Positions 13,801-23,089 of a stretch of DNA of 64,000 bases are shown here, one piece after another. The position numbers were made by a program, and so were the translations under genes. This DNA comes from Anoplopoma fimbria. Taxonomy: Eukaryota > Chordata > Actinopteri > Perciformes > Anoplopomatidae. The notes below the pieces were generated by a model. The model did not search any database, was not told the DNA's origin, and was given only the letters and a program-made list of their open reading frames with translations. The stretch spans positions 18,650,421-18,714,420 of the forward strand of contig NC_072462.1 in the NCBI RefSeq assembly GCF_027596085.1, written 5' to 3'. How positions within the stretch are numbered: the stretch's first letter is position 1; each line of letters starts with the position of its first letter.

Positions 13801-16800
13801 TCCCTCATAGAAGGGTATCTCTTTTGTAAGTGCAAATTTTTAAGTATTGTTTATTTTCTATGCACAAATGCTTGATTGTTAGTAGTAAAAACTCTTTAGC
13901 AAGTATTGTTTTTTTGACTAATAGGGAACATCTATCTGTGCTCCTTGCTCTCTGATAAGCTGGCTCTGTATATGTAATAGGGTATCCCCTGGCCTTGAAG
14001 AGTTCCCTTGATAATCATCATCCTCACCACAGTTTGAACAAAGCCAGATAAATTGTACTATAGGGATTTTTTTTAATAAGGTTTCTTGAGAGATAACTGT
14101 CCACGCTGCAGAGCATGTTTTTACCGTTTCAAAAGACGGTGGTTTTCAGTCTGACATTATTTCAAAAGGAAATCATGAAATTAATAAACCTAATACATTC
14201 TATGTTGCAATCCACAGTGAAACGCAAATAATCAGCTGTGGCATTCAAGTACTATAATTAAAGAAAATAATGCAATTCTTCAGTGCTGCCTCTCCAGTTT
14301 ATCAGTATAATCATGAATATATCTCTTGAAACAATTTTAGAGGGGAATATATTTGCAGGGTTGAAAATAACGTTTTTTTCCCCATAAACCCAATACAAGG
14401 CAAGAGTAAGAGGGGGCAAAGGAAGTTCCCATTGGTGTGTGTCGTGATTGCAAGAAAGATTTGCTTGAATATTTAAAAGAAGTTCATGGACATAGCCTCA
14501 GTCAAGGTCAGGGGAAAATCCTTGGGAGTATTAATTAGTCAAGTGTTTGTAAAGATAAGGTGAAAGGCCAGTGTTGTTGAGGATACAAGTATACAGACTT
14601 TGTACATCAAAATGAAGCAAAGGGCTCACTGTATTTTGCGTTATTCAAAATATCTGTTGTGTCACATGCAAAAGTAGGCAGAGTGGAAACATGTTTTCTG
14701 AACAAATGATCATCACATTGGGACAGAGGTTCCATTTAATGCCAATACTAGCCATTGTGGGGATTTATGTATTTTAGACAAGCCATAAAAATCTGTACTG
14801 ATTGGATGTTTTATGCAAAGGAACAGCCTAATTTGAAAGTGCTGTAAAATACAATTGTTGACTTCTTTATTGAGGTCATCTGTCAGGTCGCTAAGAAGTC
14901 AATCTTTCTTTATCAGCTTATTAAAAGCTCTAACTATAGCCTCATCTTTCCAGATCAGGCATTAGCTTTTATAAATCACTTACACACACTGAGTGACGAC
15001 AAAAACAGAAACACTTGTAGCCCAAATATAATGTAATATAATAATCCTGACCTATCGTATACAAGGTAAACGCTGTTCTTTTCCGCCCCAGGGACTCTTA
15101 TCATAGTTTTCATAGTTTTGCTCATCATTCCCATCGTTTTTGACATTTCACTCTCTGTAAGAAGGAAATATGTACAAAATATTAAACAAGTTGCTATGTC
15201 AGTTTTTGGATGTAATAAAAGTATATCTGTATTACAGATGAATGATATTCTGAATCCTTTCTCTGTTTATTCACTAAACAGATAAAGTGTTTCTCCCCCA
15301 AAGTTTCCAAATACAAGCTGTTCGATTTTGAGGGAAGTAAATGTTTAGCAAGTAGTGAACAGAGGTTGTGTTTAACAATATTTGATTTATGGAAGTGGTG
15401 GTGAATGATGACACACCATGGACATATGTTTTGTTTGGACAAACATAAATACTCCTATTTGTGCAGGGACAATTTGCTTATAACTAAGGTATTTCAAAAA
15501 ACATGCTTCTTTAAAGCCTTGTTTTTCTTCAACCACGTCTCAAATCACCAGGTGATGCCCTGGGCAAGAATGCTTTTCTTTCTTTTATTCTTTTGAATTT
15601 TGTCGGTTGTATGTAGATATTTTCTGTCTTTTCAGAGAGCACAATTATTAGAGTGGCTACATAATCAGGTGATTGGCTGGTTTTCCTTTTTATTAAATTT
15701 GTTTACAAGGAATGGGACTAGAGCATTGTAACATAAAAATCCCACATTATGTATTTAAAGGTGCGTAATACCCAGGAATGACTGACATACACAGATAAAC
15801 ACGTTCCGAATTGTCCGACTCTTTCAGTGGACTTAATCTGGAGATCTCCATAACACAAGCCGTTTCCTGTCACCCGTTATGTTTTATGATCTTGATACGC
15901 ATGACCTCTCCTATTTAGAACATCTCGTGATGAATTATTACATTTTAGACACCGACAGGTAAATACAAATCTTTATCATCTGCTCACGTGGATATTTGTA
16001 TAAGGCATCACAGACATACATGCACTTAAAAACCTTTTCTGCCATGGGTTAGAATACATGAGGTAAGAAACAATTAATAAGTGTGCCAAAAGGTTGGGAG
16101 TACTTAAACTTTACTAAACTCTTTACTTATCTTTAATAGACGTGGTAAAAAAACAAAAAACAGCAGCAGTCATTGTTAAGTAATTTGTTTAGTATGATGA
16201 CAGAGGATGGAATAAAATATGTTAATCATTCCTGTGGGTACCCTATATTGTCTTCCTGAAGGGAGATTTACAAATTCATTAAACAGAGGACTTAAAGGGT
16301 CCTGAACTATTGATGTTGCTTTCCTCCTGGGTACTGTATAATCTATTCAATTGAGCTTCATTTTGCTCCTTAATTTTCTTTTATTATTCTTCCCTGTAGA
16401 GCCTTAAATATTAATGTCAGCATTGCCATGTCACCTAAGGACACTTAAGTTTATGTCATAGATCTGCATCTTATTTATATACATAGACAAACAAGTGCAG
16501 GAGATGAAATACACAACTTGGGGCACCCCAGAATTCAAAAAATGATTTTATCAGAGCCTTGTACAGAGACTCTTTTGGGGGCAGTCAGATAAAGAAAGAT
16601 TAAAAGCTCTGGACATACCCAAGAAGTTGAATCTGAGGCCTGCAATTTGGGCACTTTCTCTGTCTGCGTGATATTAACTTGTCTGTGTTTGACATTGTTG
16701 ATGTTGTAGCTTCTGCTCTGGGTGGATATTTAAAGTTTTTTACTTCTTTGTCTTTTCTCTCTCCTCTCCCTTCTACTGCTCTTGATGTCCATCCAACTTT

Positions 16801-16867
16801 GAACATTTCAAAAGATATTATGAATATTGTATAGCCTCTCCTGTTAACATGATTGTTTTTCTCTTTG

Positions 16868-16900
<33 letters not shown>

Positions 16901-17370
16901 ATGTCTCTCTTCTCTCTACAGGGGTGGATCTCTGGAGAAAGACAAGGCAGTGGCCTCATCCATTGTATCCTCTGTTCAGTCCAAAATAACTCAGGTATTG
17001 TTCTTTGTTTTCAACCCAAATATGTCCTCTACTGAACTTAACAGCTTACCAAATACAAGTACTGAGTGCTTTTACGTCATTCCATCATGCAAAGAGGAAA
17101 GCCGAAAAAATGCTGTCTTGTTTTTGTCTAGGCCCTTTTTCGAATTGAAATGCTACTTGAATAAATGTTTAATACCATCTACATATTCTGCTACATCTCC
17201 TGTATGTTTATACAACTCATCCATGTATTATATTTTATTAGGATTAAATATTTGGAACCTTGATTAACTATCTTTGGATATAGAATTGGTCCAGCAGTAC
17301 AAATTTCTCACCTGCATCTCATGCATTAGGTTATCTGTTACCTGAAGTAATTTTTCTACCACACAGCTGG

Positions 17371-17437
<67 letters not shown>

Positions 17438-20400
17438 TGGTGTGTGTGTGTGTGGGTTTGTGTGTAATTTTCTTTAAATTTGTCTCAATGACTAGTTGTG
17501 TGTGTGTGTGTATATGCATTTTGGTATAATTTTCTTTAAATTTGTCTCAATGACTAGTTGGCTGTGCAAATATATGCATTTTGGTTTGCATCTTTGTTTG
17601 TTTAGTTTTTGCAACTATATGTGTGTGTGTGTGTGTGTGTAGTAGTAGTAGTAGTAGTTTCCAGGGTTGAAAGGTGTTTCTGGTATTTTGTCTACATCTA
17701 CAGAGTAACATTGGTATCATTACCCATACGCTACCACTTCAACATTCTAACAAATGTTTGCTTGCTGCCACTGTAGCAGTTCATCCTATCTGAAATCGCA
17801 CTTCCAACCCCTGCACTACTTCTTGGAGTGTAGCCAAGAATTTTGGAAGCATAGATGCCAGTTGAGTGGCAGGTGAATGCAGAGACTTTGGCGAACTTTC
17901 CCCTGTCAAAAACAGTCTCTTTGAATGTGGGATTTCACCTCTCTGTGGAGGGAAGGCCAAGCTAATGTGCCTTCATCCAGCACTTCTAAATTCAGACAAA
18001 AAAAGGGTTACCACTTCTACCGAGGTACTAGAGGTTAAGTTCAATGAGTTGTTTTTACCTCCTTGGCTGTACACTGTACAGGTGAAGGAAAGCGTTTTTT
18101 GTGATGTGATTATCGGACGTTCGAGGAAGAGGATTTGATTAAAAAAAATGATACCAAGGTTAGGCATATGTGTGGAAGCAGGAACAGTGGTGCCATCGAT
18201 GCAGAGGGAGAAGTTGTGGTATTTGCTTATTTTGGGGCCGATAACGAGGGTTTCAGATTTGCCGCTGTTGAGTTTGAGAAAGTTTGCTTGCATCGGGGGC
18301 CTCTAATCTGGTGGTGGTGGTGGTGGAGTTAGTGATGGATTTGCTTGAGACGTAGAGCTGGGGTTTTTCAGCATAGCAGTGGAAATGGAGAAAATGTTGG
18401 CATACGATGTTACCAAGGGAGAGCATGTAGAGGATGAAGAGGAAGGGGGCCGAGTACCGAACCTTGGGGGACATATTCACCGTATCAACCTAAAAAGTAA
18501 CAATGTCAGTGTTGTGTTCACAACTTGTTTCTGCTGCCTCCAAGCGGCTACAATATCTGCTATTGCAGGTTTAGGAATTACAAAAGTGGTGATATCGTGT
18601 TGACATGGACCTCTGAAATACTTGTCAACTTCAGGGGGTAAAATCAATGCCTTGAAAGTTTTGGAAAATAGACATGGGTCCTTTTTTTCTTAACATTAGT
18701 AAGTAAAAAAAGTAAATTTAAGTAAATCTGCTGTCTGCAAGTGTGTGTCCCCTGTTGCAACATTGTTTCACAAGCTACCATGGGCGTAAACCGTAATTAA
18801 CCTTGACCCGTGTCTCAAACTAGGCCTTATTGGGCACTTGAATTTTAGGTAATTGTGCCTAGAAAGTCCTCAAATTTGAGAAAGTGTGGGAACCCTGTGA
18901 TATGTTATTGACTTGACGACTGCCGCTGTCGTCAATGGCTCACAGAAGCCACCATCTCCCGTTGAGTGCTAAAGAAAGTAAGGCACTTCCATCCATAAAA
19001 TTACACCAATCACACTCCAGGCTCTGCATGCAGCCACTTTCTCACAGTTTGTGCACCAATTGTCCGAATGACAATGCTTTGTGCATTGTGCTCGCTACAT
19101 CTGTTTGTTTGTGATACATTAAATGGAACGTGTCTGTGTTTTGTTTATCCATGGAGCACTGTGTTCCTCATTTGGGTGTTGGAGCACACGATAAAAGGAA
19201 TGCTATGTCTGAATAAGTGGTACAGAAATGTTACTCAAAATGTAATCTCACAGTCCTCACCGATACATTCTGACCCCGGTACACATTCTCCCTGTTCCAC
19301 CCTTTTTTTAAAAATAACAATGTCCAATGCGTGACTGTTTATCGTGCTGCTTTCAGATATGCACTTTAAACAAATGCATGTACACTCACCAGTTGTAGAG
19401 GGAAAAAATAGGCCTAAAGCTGTTAGCTGTACAGATCACTAGATTAATTTAATCAAAAAACTATTTGAGTTATTTTTCTTTCCTCGTAGGACATTTGTGT
19501 CACTGTTCTTTGTTAAATGTCCAAAAAAGGCTCCAAAGTGTTTGTCAAGCCAATTCTGACTTCAATCAGTTCACATTAAGAAAAGTAGTCACAACTGTTT
19601 TCTCTTCAAATATAATTTTATTTTCTCATTTTTTCTACCTATTTTTGTCTGGCTTGTCTCTCTCCACCAGCACTGAAGTGCAATACTGTGAAACTCTCAT
19701 AAATGGCTTAATTCTGACTGCTGTGGAAACATGAAGAAACATCCCTCCAGACAAATATCAAAATAAATCACCTTGATTTGTCAAAAGCCTTAAATCAATT
19801 CCAAGATGAAAGACATCTCGGCAACCGTCTCACATCATAAATTATATGTAAAAATGTTATCTAATTATATACATCTTTACAATTTCAGTTTAGATCACCA
19901 TCTTTGATTACTAATCTGAAAATGTCAGTTATTTAATTTCCACTTGCATGTGATGCAATATTTAGATGCATTTGATTCTCATGCAACCTGCGTGCAACTA
20001 CATGCATTAAAGGATGGAACGTAGGACCCGGTGTGTGTGTGACACTAAATGTGTGTAGTAATATTTAGTAACTATATTATATAGCACTGAAAGTATTAAA
20101 CCTAGGGTGTAGGAACAGCTAAACCTGCAAAAATACCAGCGTCGCACTGAATGTAGGGAGGTTGCAGTCGAGACCAGAATCCAAGAAGCATTGGGGCTCG
20201 AGTTAATGGAGGTCAATAGAGTAAGAATGGAGAGGCAGCACTGGCCATTCTGTGGACACTGGTACAACTTACACAACATTTGGAGCCTTTTCTCTCCTCT
20301 GGCCATTGGCCAGTGTGAGTGTGGGGGTGTGGGGGTGTGGGGGAGGGTGCCACGGAGTGTTTCCGAGCGAATGTCCGGTGTTTACTCACCAGATGCACCA

Positions 20401-22346
20401 CAGATACAAAACCACACATTTCACGTCTCTCGCTGCATAAAACAACACATTGAAAATCTTTTCTCTCACATAATCAAACACCGCTCCTTCTCCTGCCTTC
20501 ATCTCAACCATTCCCGCAGAAGCGCGCTGGTGAAAGCATGCTGTTCGCCGATGTTGCAACATGCACAGATTCACGACCACTAACTACTTATACCCCATCT
20601 GTGATGTTTTACAAACACATGTTGAATAATTCAGCTCATCCTCATCTGCCTAATGGTCTCTTCTTCCCCCGAGGGTGCCTGGTTGCTATTCGCCTCCACC
20701 AGTCTCTGGTTCTCCTCCTGTTTGTCTTTCTTCCTCTGTCTTCTGTCCCCTGTTTTACATTTGTTGTGGTTTACTCCGTCTGATAGATGCTCTGCCCAAG
20801 CTTTTAGACCTTGTTGTTCTTTTACTTTAGTTTAACTGTGTTATTTTTTTGTTTTTGGAATTCATTTTGGATTTGTAACTTTGTGTGTGCATTTATTTAT
20901 TTTTTTCTTTGTTTTATATTTATTTTTGAAACATTGAAATGGCTCGGTCCAATGTGGGTTGTCTTGGAGCGTGATAACAGATAAAAAGAAAAGTGGTTCA
21001 GAACTTTTCCCAGGCAGGTGTGTGAATGTCTGAGAGAGATGAAGAGAAAACTCAAGATGTTGCATAGTTCCCTCAAGATAGTCAGTAAGACATAGTTTAG
21101 ACTTTGTAATGATAAGCAAATCTGCGAATTGTCTTCTTCTGTGTGAGAAGTTTTGTTTTTTTTCTCTCTCTTTTTGTTTTACTATTAATCTTTTTAAAAC
21201 ATTAGATTGAAATATGTTTCAATAATAGACCAGTGTGGAGTACATTGTTTCTCAGTCAGGCTGAGCAGTCAGCGATAGATATGGATTATTAAACAGTTTT
21301 CAAATATTCCCTTTTTATCAAATGTTGGATGATATAGGAATATATAGGTCAACATCCTATGCATTGTTTATAGGAATTCTTCTTTGTAAGTGGGCTTCAT
21401 CCTTTTTTCATTACCCAGAGGCTGCTATCCCCGGTGTGACAGCTGTAATGTAACTTGTGATAATCTATTAATGTCGTACAATTTCTGCCGCACTTTCTTT
21501 GCCGACACAAGAATTCATCTGTCGAGCAACTTCCTACTCCGTCGTTAATAATTTGGAGTATTGTTTGTCTGTCACATTCCCTGCACACTTCTTTGCGTGC
21601 GTGCGTGCGTGTGTGCGTGTGTTTGTGCGTGCGTGTTTGTGTGTGTGTTTGTGTGAGTATTCGGATACACCAGGGTTGAGAGACAAAGAGCTTTCTGAGT
21701 GATTTGATATGACAGCTCATTCCCTCTGTGATTACAGCTCTTAATTTGTCTCATCTGTCAGGAGAGCTCAAGGGTGGATATTTATCCATGCGTGTATTAA
21801 TCACTCCTGGGATGCAAATGGAACACTTCTTATTCAGCAATGCAAGCATTTGACACCCTGGTCAGCAAAATAAACAACTCTACCTGAAAAAGGGTAGGAA
21901 TGGAATTTGGAATTCTGTCCGTCAAAATTGGCCAAAACTGACATTAAAATATTCTTATTGAAAATCCCACAGGTTTGAACTACATCAAATATCCATTACT
22001 AGCAGCTACAGGGAGCAATTTGAATAAATAGTAATACTAACATGAATGTTTATTTGTCAATTACTTCAAAATAGGATACTTTGCTGCTTTAACCCCCAGT
22101 ACTTTCAATAGTTTTGGTCCCCAGCTCAGTTGCTCATTGTAGATCAATTGGATATTTTCTTTATTGGAGTGGAGGGGGATCAATAGATGGGTAACACTGT
22201 AAGTTCATTCTCAGTTATCTGATGGAGATGTACATTAAACTCATCCCTATCTTTCTCTTTTTGCCTTCTCTGTTTTTTAGGATCTGATGGCCAAAGTGCG
22301 AGCCATGCTTGCCACCTCCAAGACCTTCCAGCCTCCCAATTCCTAA
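1700..22346 (+). CDS. sfswap: sfswap (SFRS8), 3' part: six C-terminal coding exons of the SWAP-family splicing regulator
   Basis: The gene encodes a nuclear RS-domain regulator of alternative splicing, the vertebrate homologue of Drosophila su(w[a]). Six exons join without frame breaks: 1700-1896, 8036-8571, 10068-10199, 10591-10731, 16922-16994 and 22281-22346. Together they give 380 full residues plus a codon split at the first acceptor. Recognition rests on conserved blocks at both ends: [18 protein letters not shown] and [17 protein letters not shown] in the first exon, KHSLPSAY in the second, and [14 protein letters not shown] plus [11 protein letters not shown] in the last two. These agree with what I recall of the vertebrate SFSWAP C-terminus. 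The human protein is about 950 residues, so the SURP modules and N-terminal domain must be encoded upstream of the window. Family knowledge says SFSWAP influences splicing of its own and other transcripts. What is unusual here is the 79-residue Arg-Asp/Glu tract. Confidence 0.95.
4761..5033 (+). pseudogene. possible BED zinc-finger / hAT transposase 5' remnant
   Basis: An open frame of 90 codons ends in a segment with a CxxC pair (Cys73, Cys76) followed by KSKVSSGG and a Ser/Lys-rich end. This resembles the first half of the BED zinc finger at the start of many fish hAT transposases (acidic/Gly stretch, C-x2-C, K-x-GG). The stop comes before the expected histidine pair, so any domain is truncated. 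Nothing else of a transposase was recognised downstream. This is inference from a short motif and could be chance. Confidence 0.25.
5705..6181 (-). other. unassigned 158-codon open frame inside a sfswap intron
   Basis: This frame of 158 codons lies on the strand opposite to sfswap. Its composition is not low complexity and it contains hydrophobic and charged parts. I do not recognise a family. There are no obvious splice sites or promoter, and no poly(A) signal that I can tie to it. It may be a decayed transposon frame or a chance frame. It is listed because it is among the longer non-repetitive open frames in the window. Confidence 0.15.
8036..8571 (+). CDS. sfswap: sfswap exon b: Ser/Pro linker, RD/RE tract, Lys-rich and RS region
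   Basis: The exon begins in phase 0 after the acceptor CCTAG (8031-8035) and ends with two bases of a codon before the donor GTAAGA at 8572. Residues 1-56 of the exon form a Pro/Ser-rich linker ([18 protein letters not shown]). Residues 57-135 (8204-8440) are an almost uninterrupted alternation of Arg with Asp or Glu. Residues 136-178 hold a Lys cluster ([11 protein letters not shown]), an RS/KS stretch and the conserved KHSLPSAY. The Lys cluster, RS stretch and KHSLPSAY match the human order. The long RD/RE tract is what I would not expect from human SFSWAP, which has a much shorter acidic/basic part here. Such mixed-charge tracts are common in nuclear-speckle proteins. The very long antisense frames over this exon are artefacts of the repeat. 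Confidence 0.95.
8204..8440 (+). repeat. in-frame purine repeat (GAGAGA / 12-mer with GATCG) encoding the RD/RE tract
   Basis: The coding strand is an uninterrupted-looking purine-rich tract. It starts with repeats of a unit like AGATCGCGACAG, passes into (GA)n and GAGC variants, and ends with ACAGAGATAGGG-type units. All units keep the reading frame, so each hexamer gives Arg plus Asp or Glu. A tract of this kind can change length by slippage without breaking the protein. It is also the composition of GAR-type exonic splicing enhancers. Confidence 0.9.
8572..10067. other. sfswap intron, 1.5 kb
   Basis: The intron runs from donor GTAAGACC at 8572 to an acceptor after TGCCTGGCCAG ending at 10067. 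It is ordinary AT-rich sequence, with no gene, RNA or bounded repeat seen. Confidence 0.75.
10068..10199 (+). CDS. sfswap: sfswap exon c: Arg/Ser-rich segment
   Basis: The first base completes the Arg codon split by the previous intron, and the exon ends with AG of the next split Arg codon before donor GTAAAC at 10200. It encodes an RS-type segment: [13 protein letters not shown], then [15 protein letters not shown], a poly-Ser stretch and HSRSR. This corresponds to the SRSPRRR / SPERRREER part of mammalian SFSWAP. RS domains of this kind are phosphorylated and mediate protein contacts in the spliceosome. Confidence 0.93.
10200..10590. other. sfswap intron, 0.39 kb
   Basis: A short intron from GTAAAC (10200) to the acceptor TTTGTCTCCAAG ending at 10590. 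Nothing else was seen in it. Confidence 0.8.
10591..10731 (+). CDS. sfswap: sfswap exon d: Ser/Pro-rich RS-like segment
   Basis: The first base completes a split Arg codon and the exon ends with AG of another split Arg codon before donor GTAACC at 10732. The 46 full codons encode [15 protein letters not shown], then a Ser/Pro-rich region ([19 protein letters not shown]) ending in AHSR. The mammalian counterpart is the SPHEKKKKRR...SVSPSK part. It is less conserved than the neighbouring exons. The frame and both splice sites fit exactly. Confidence 0.88.
10868..10947. repeat. 25-bp tandem repeat, about three copies
   Basis: Units start at 10880, 10905 and 10930, each opening with TAGATCTAGG or TAGATCTGGG and continuing TCTTTGGACTATGAA. 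The third is cut short, and a partial unit (TAGATCTATGA) precedes them at 10868. The copies are nearly identical, so the array looks young. It is intronic, about 150 bp after the sfswap donor. Confidence 0.9.
11122..11427 (+). pseudogene. possible degraded THAP-domain (P-element-type transposase) fragment
   Basis: This open frame of 101 codons starts [12 protein letters not shown], with Cys5 and Cys9 spaced as in the first zinc pair of a THAP domain. It continues with Phe22-His23 where THAP domains have their FH motif, then MLAAKRNH and a QFYFQGQFC end where the family has WL-x-A-x-KR and VCS-x-HF. The second Cys/His pair and the Trp are not preserved. If real, this is a dead copy. Nothing recognisable of the catalytic part follows. 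Confidence is low because the similarity is by eye. Confidence 0.3.
16872..16921 (+). promoter_or_regulatory. (CT)n polypyrimidine tract and 3' splice site
   Basis: About fourteen CT units, then ATGTCTCTCTTCTCTCTACAG, run into the acceptor of the next sfswap exon. There is no AG between the repeat and the splice site, so this tract is the U2AF-binding polypyrimidine tract. Being a microsatellite, its length should vary between individuals. Confidence 0.85.
16922..16994 (+). CDS. sfswap: sfswap exon e: conserved C-terminal peptide, first half
   Basis: The first base completes a split Arg codon. The following 24 codons encode [24 protein letters not shown], and the exon ends in phase 0 before donor GTATTG at 16995. 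The block [14 protein letters not shown] is close to the [15 protein letters not shown] that I recall from mammalian SFSWAP, making this one of the diagnostic exons. The donor is weak in the +4 to +6 positions. Confidence 0.95.
17371..17464. repeat. (TG)n microsatellite, interrupted
   Basis: TG dinucleotides run from about 17372, with GGG interruptions near 17433 and 17453. Related TG arrays recur at 17497-17510 and 17620-17640. The last one is followed by (AGT)6 at 17641-17658. Confidence 0.95.
17465..17585. repeat. tandem duplication of about 61 bp
   Basis: The segment TAATTTTCTTTAAATTTGTC...GACTAGTTG followed by TATATGCATTTTGG occurs twice in a row, starting at 17465 and 17527. Between these two blocks the first copy has TG repeats, while the second has GCTGTGCAAA. 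This suggests TG expansion or replacement after the duplication. Confidence 0.9.
17975..18475 (-). pseudogene. LINE reverse-transcriptase fragment (L2/CR1-like), frameshifted, active site lost
   Basis: Read on the minus strand, the fragment starts with [10 protein letters not shown] (RT block around 18440-18475). A one-base frameshift follows, and the sequence continues in another frame as [12 protein letters not shown] and then [15 protein letters not shown]. The YxDD active-site box is therefore CYAEK. After another frame change and probable deletion it continues with [18 protein letters not shown] and LGIIF, typical of the region after the RT fingers/palm in L2-type LINEs. A GGT/ACC triplet repeat at 18311-18328 interrupts it. 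It lies antisense within the last sfswap intron. Clade assignment is by eye. Confidence 0.75.
20323..20347 (+). other. potential G-quadruplex motif
   Basis: Four G-runs (5, 5, 5 and 3) are separated by TGT, TGT and A. This satisfies the usual G3+N1-7 pattern on the sfswap sense strand, so it could form in DNA and in the pre-mRNA. Confidence 0.7.
21595..21657. repeat. GTGC/GTGT simple repeat
   Basis: An irregular alternating purine-pyrimidine stretch (GTGCGTGC, GTGTGT, GTTTGT) in the last sfswap intron. Confidence 0.85.
22281..22346 (+). CDS. sfswap: sfswap terminal exon: conserved C-terminal end and stop
   Basis: It starts in phase 0 directly after TTTTTTAG and encodes [21 protein letters not shown] followed by TAA at 22344-22346. 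[11 protein letters not shown] is nearly identical to the end of mammalian SFSWAP, where AASKNLQTS-type residues follow. The stop is therefore the natural C-terminus and not a truncation. Confidence 0.96.
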   Translation, partial: DLMAKVRAMLATSKTFQPPNS

Positions 22347-22648
22347 AGAGGACATGGCTTTCTACTGGCCACAACAACATCGGCCAATCAGCGAGCGGCA
22401 TTCTCCGATTGCCTGAAGATTTGTTTGGCCCGAATTTGTTCCATCTCCCAGTGTTCATACTCGATTTATGATTTAATCTCGATTTGAGCGTTGGCAGATC
22501 CAGTTTGATTACGTTATGACTTATTCAGTATTGTAAGATTGATTAAAGGGCAGTCAGTAAGCTGAAATATATCACCTGACCTGAGAAAACAGCTCATCAC
22601 CTCGGAGATCATGTCAGCAGTTGGCATTTTTTAAGTGCAAAACGTGGA

Positions 22649-22654
22649 AATAAA
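22649..22654 (+). terminator. candidate proximal poly(A) signal AATAAA
   Basis: Canonical hexamer about 300 nt after the sfswap stop. The following 40 nt contain a T-rich GTTATTTTTGCATCC stretch that could be the downstream element. Confidence 0.45.
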
Positions 22655-23014
22655 TCATATGTTATTTTTGCATCCTGTTTTAAAAACGCTCTGCTTTTCT
22701 CCCACGTGGTGACAGTGATTCCTTGCAGCATTAAGTGAAGCTGCCGGAGGTCTGTATTCTCTCCTTCTATGAAGGGTTGTGTTGTTCTGATGAGTTCAAT
22801 TCTCTCCTCCCTCATCTACTATTCTCTGCCATTGTTTTCCCTTTTATTTCCGCCCCCTAGCTGTCTCTGCTCTTCAGCACTTCACACGTCTGCTGCTGAA
22901 GCCCTTTTAATTTTCTCCTCTGTCCCTGAGCTCTAGTGCGTGGCCTTTTACTTCAGTTCCTGGTTTATACTGTAATGGAATTTAATGCAGAACAACTTTC
23001 TAATCCTAACTGTT

Positions 23015-23020
23015 AATAAA
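23015..23020 (+). terminator. candidate distal poly(A) signal AATAAA
   Basis: Canonical hexamer 670 nt after the sfswap stop. It is followed 39 nt later by an uninterrupted run of about 28 T (23059-23086), which can act as a U-rich downstream element. I prefer this as the main cleavage site. Confidence 0.6.
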
Positions 23021-23045
23021 CTTTCAATTATGATTTACTTGTAGC

Positions 23046-23053
23046 TATCCTCC

Positions 23054-23089
<36 letters not shown>

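Larger units (their letters stand above)
10732..16921. other. sfswap intron, 6.2 kb
   Basis: The intron has donor GTAACC at 10732 and acceptor CTCTCTACAG ending at 16921. It contains a 25-bp tandem repeat (10868-10947), a weak THAP-like remnant (11122-11370) and a (CT)n polypyrimidine tract next to the acceptor (16872-16919). The rest is AT-rich sequence in which I see no gene. Confidence 0.75.
16995..22280. other. last sfswap intron, 5.3 kb
   Basis: The intron runs from GTATTG (16995) to acceptor TTCTCTGTTTTTTAG ending at 22280. It contains a compound TG / AGT microsatellite with a 61-bp duplication (17371-17658), a broken LINE reverse-transcriptase fragment on the minus strand (17975-18475), a G-quadruplex motif (20323-20347) and a GTGC/GTGT repeat (21595-21657). 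No other gene was recognised. Confidence 0.75.
22347..23045 (+). other. sfswap 3' UTR (extent inferred)
   Basis: The untranslated end follows the stop codon. Its length depends on which poly(A) signal is used: AATAAA at 22649-22654 gives about 320 nt, and AATAAA at 23015-23020 gives about 690 nt. The stretch is less AT-rich than the intergenic DNA and contains no open frame of interest. Confidence 0.6.

Noticed and set aside
16853..17267. Frames overlapping the sfswap exon 16922-16994
   Set aside because: They read through the CT repeat or the exon in the wrong frame. The splice-consistent frame is the one that encodes [14 protein letters not shown].
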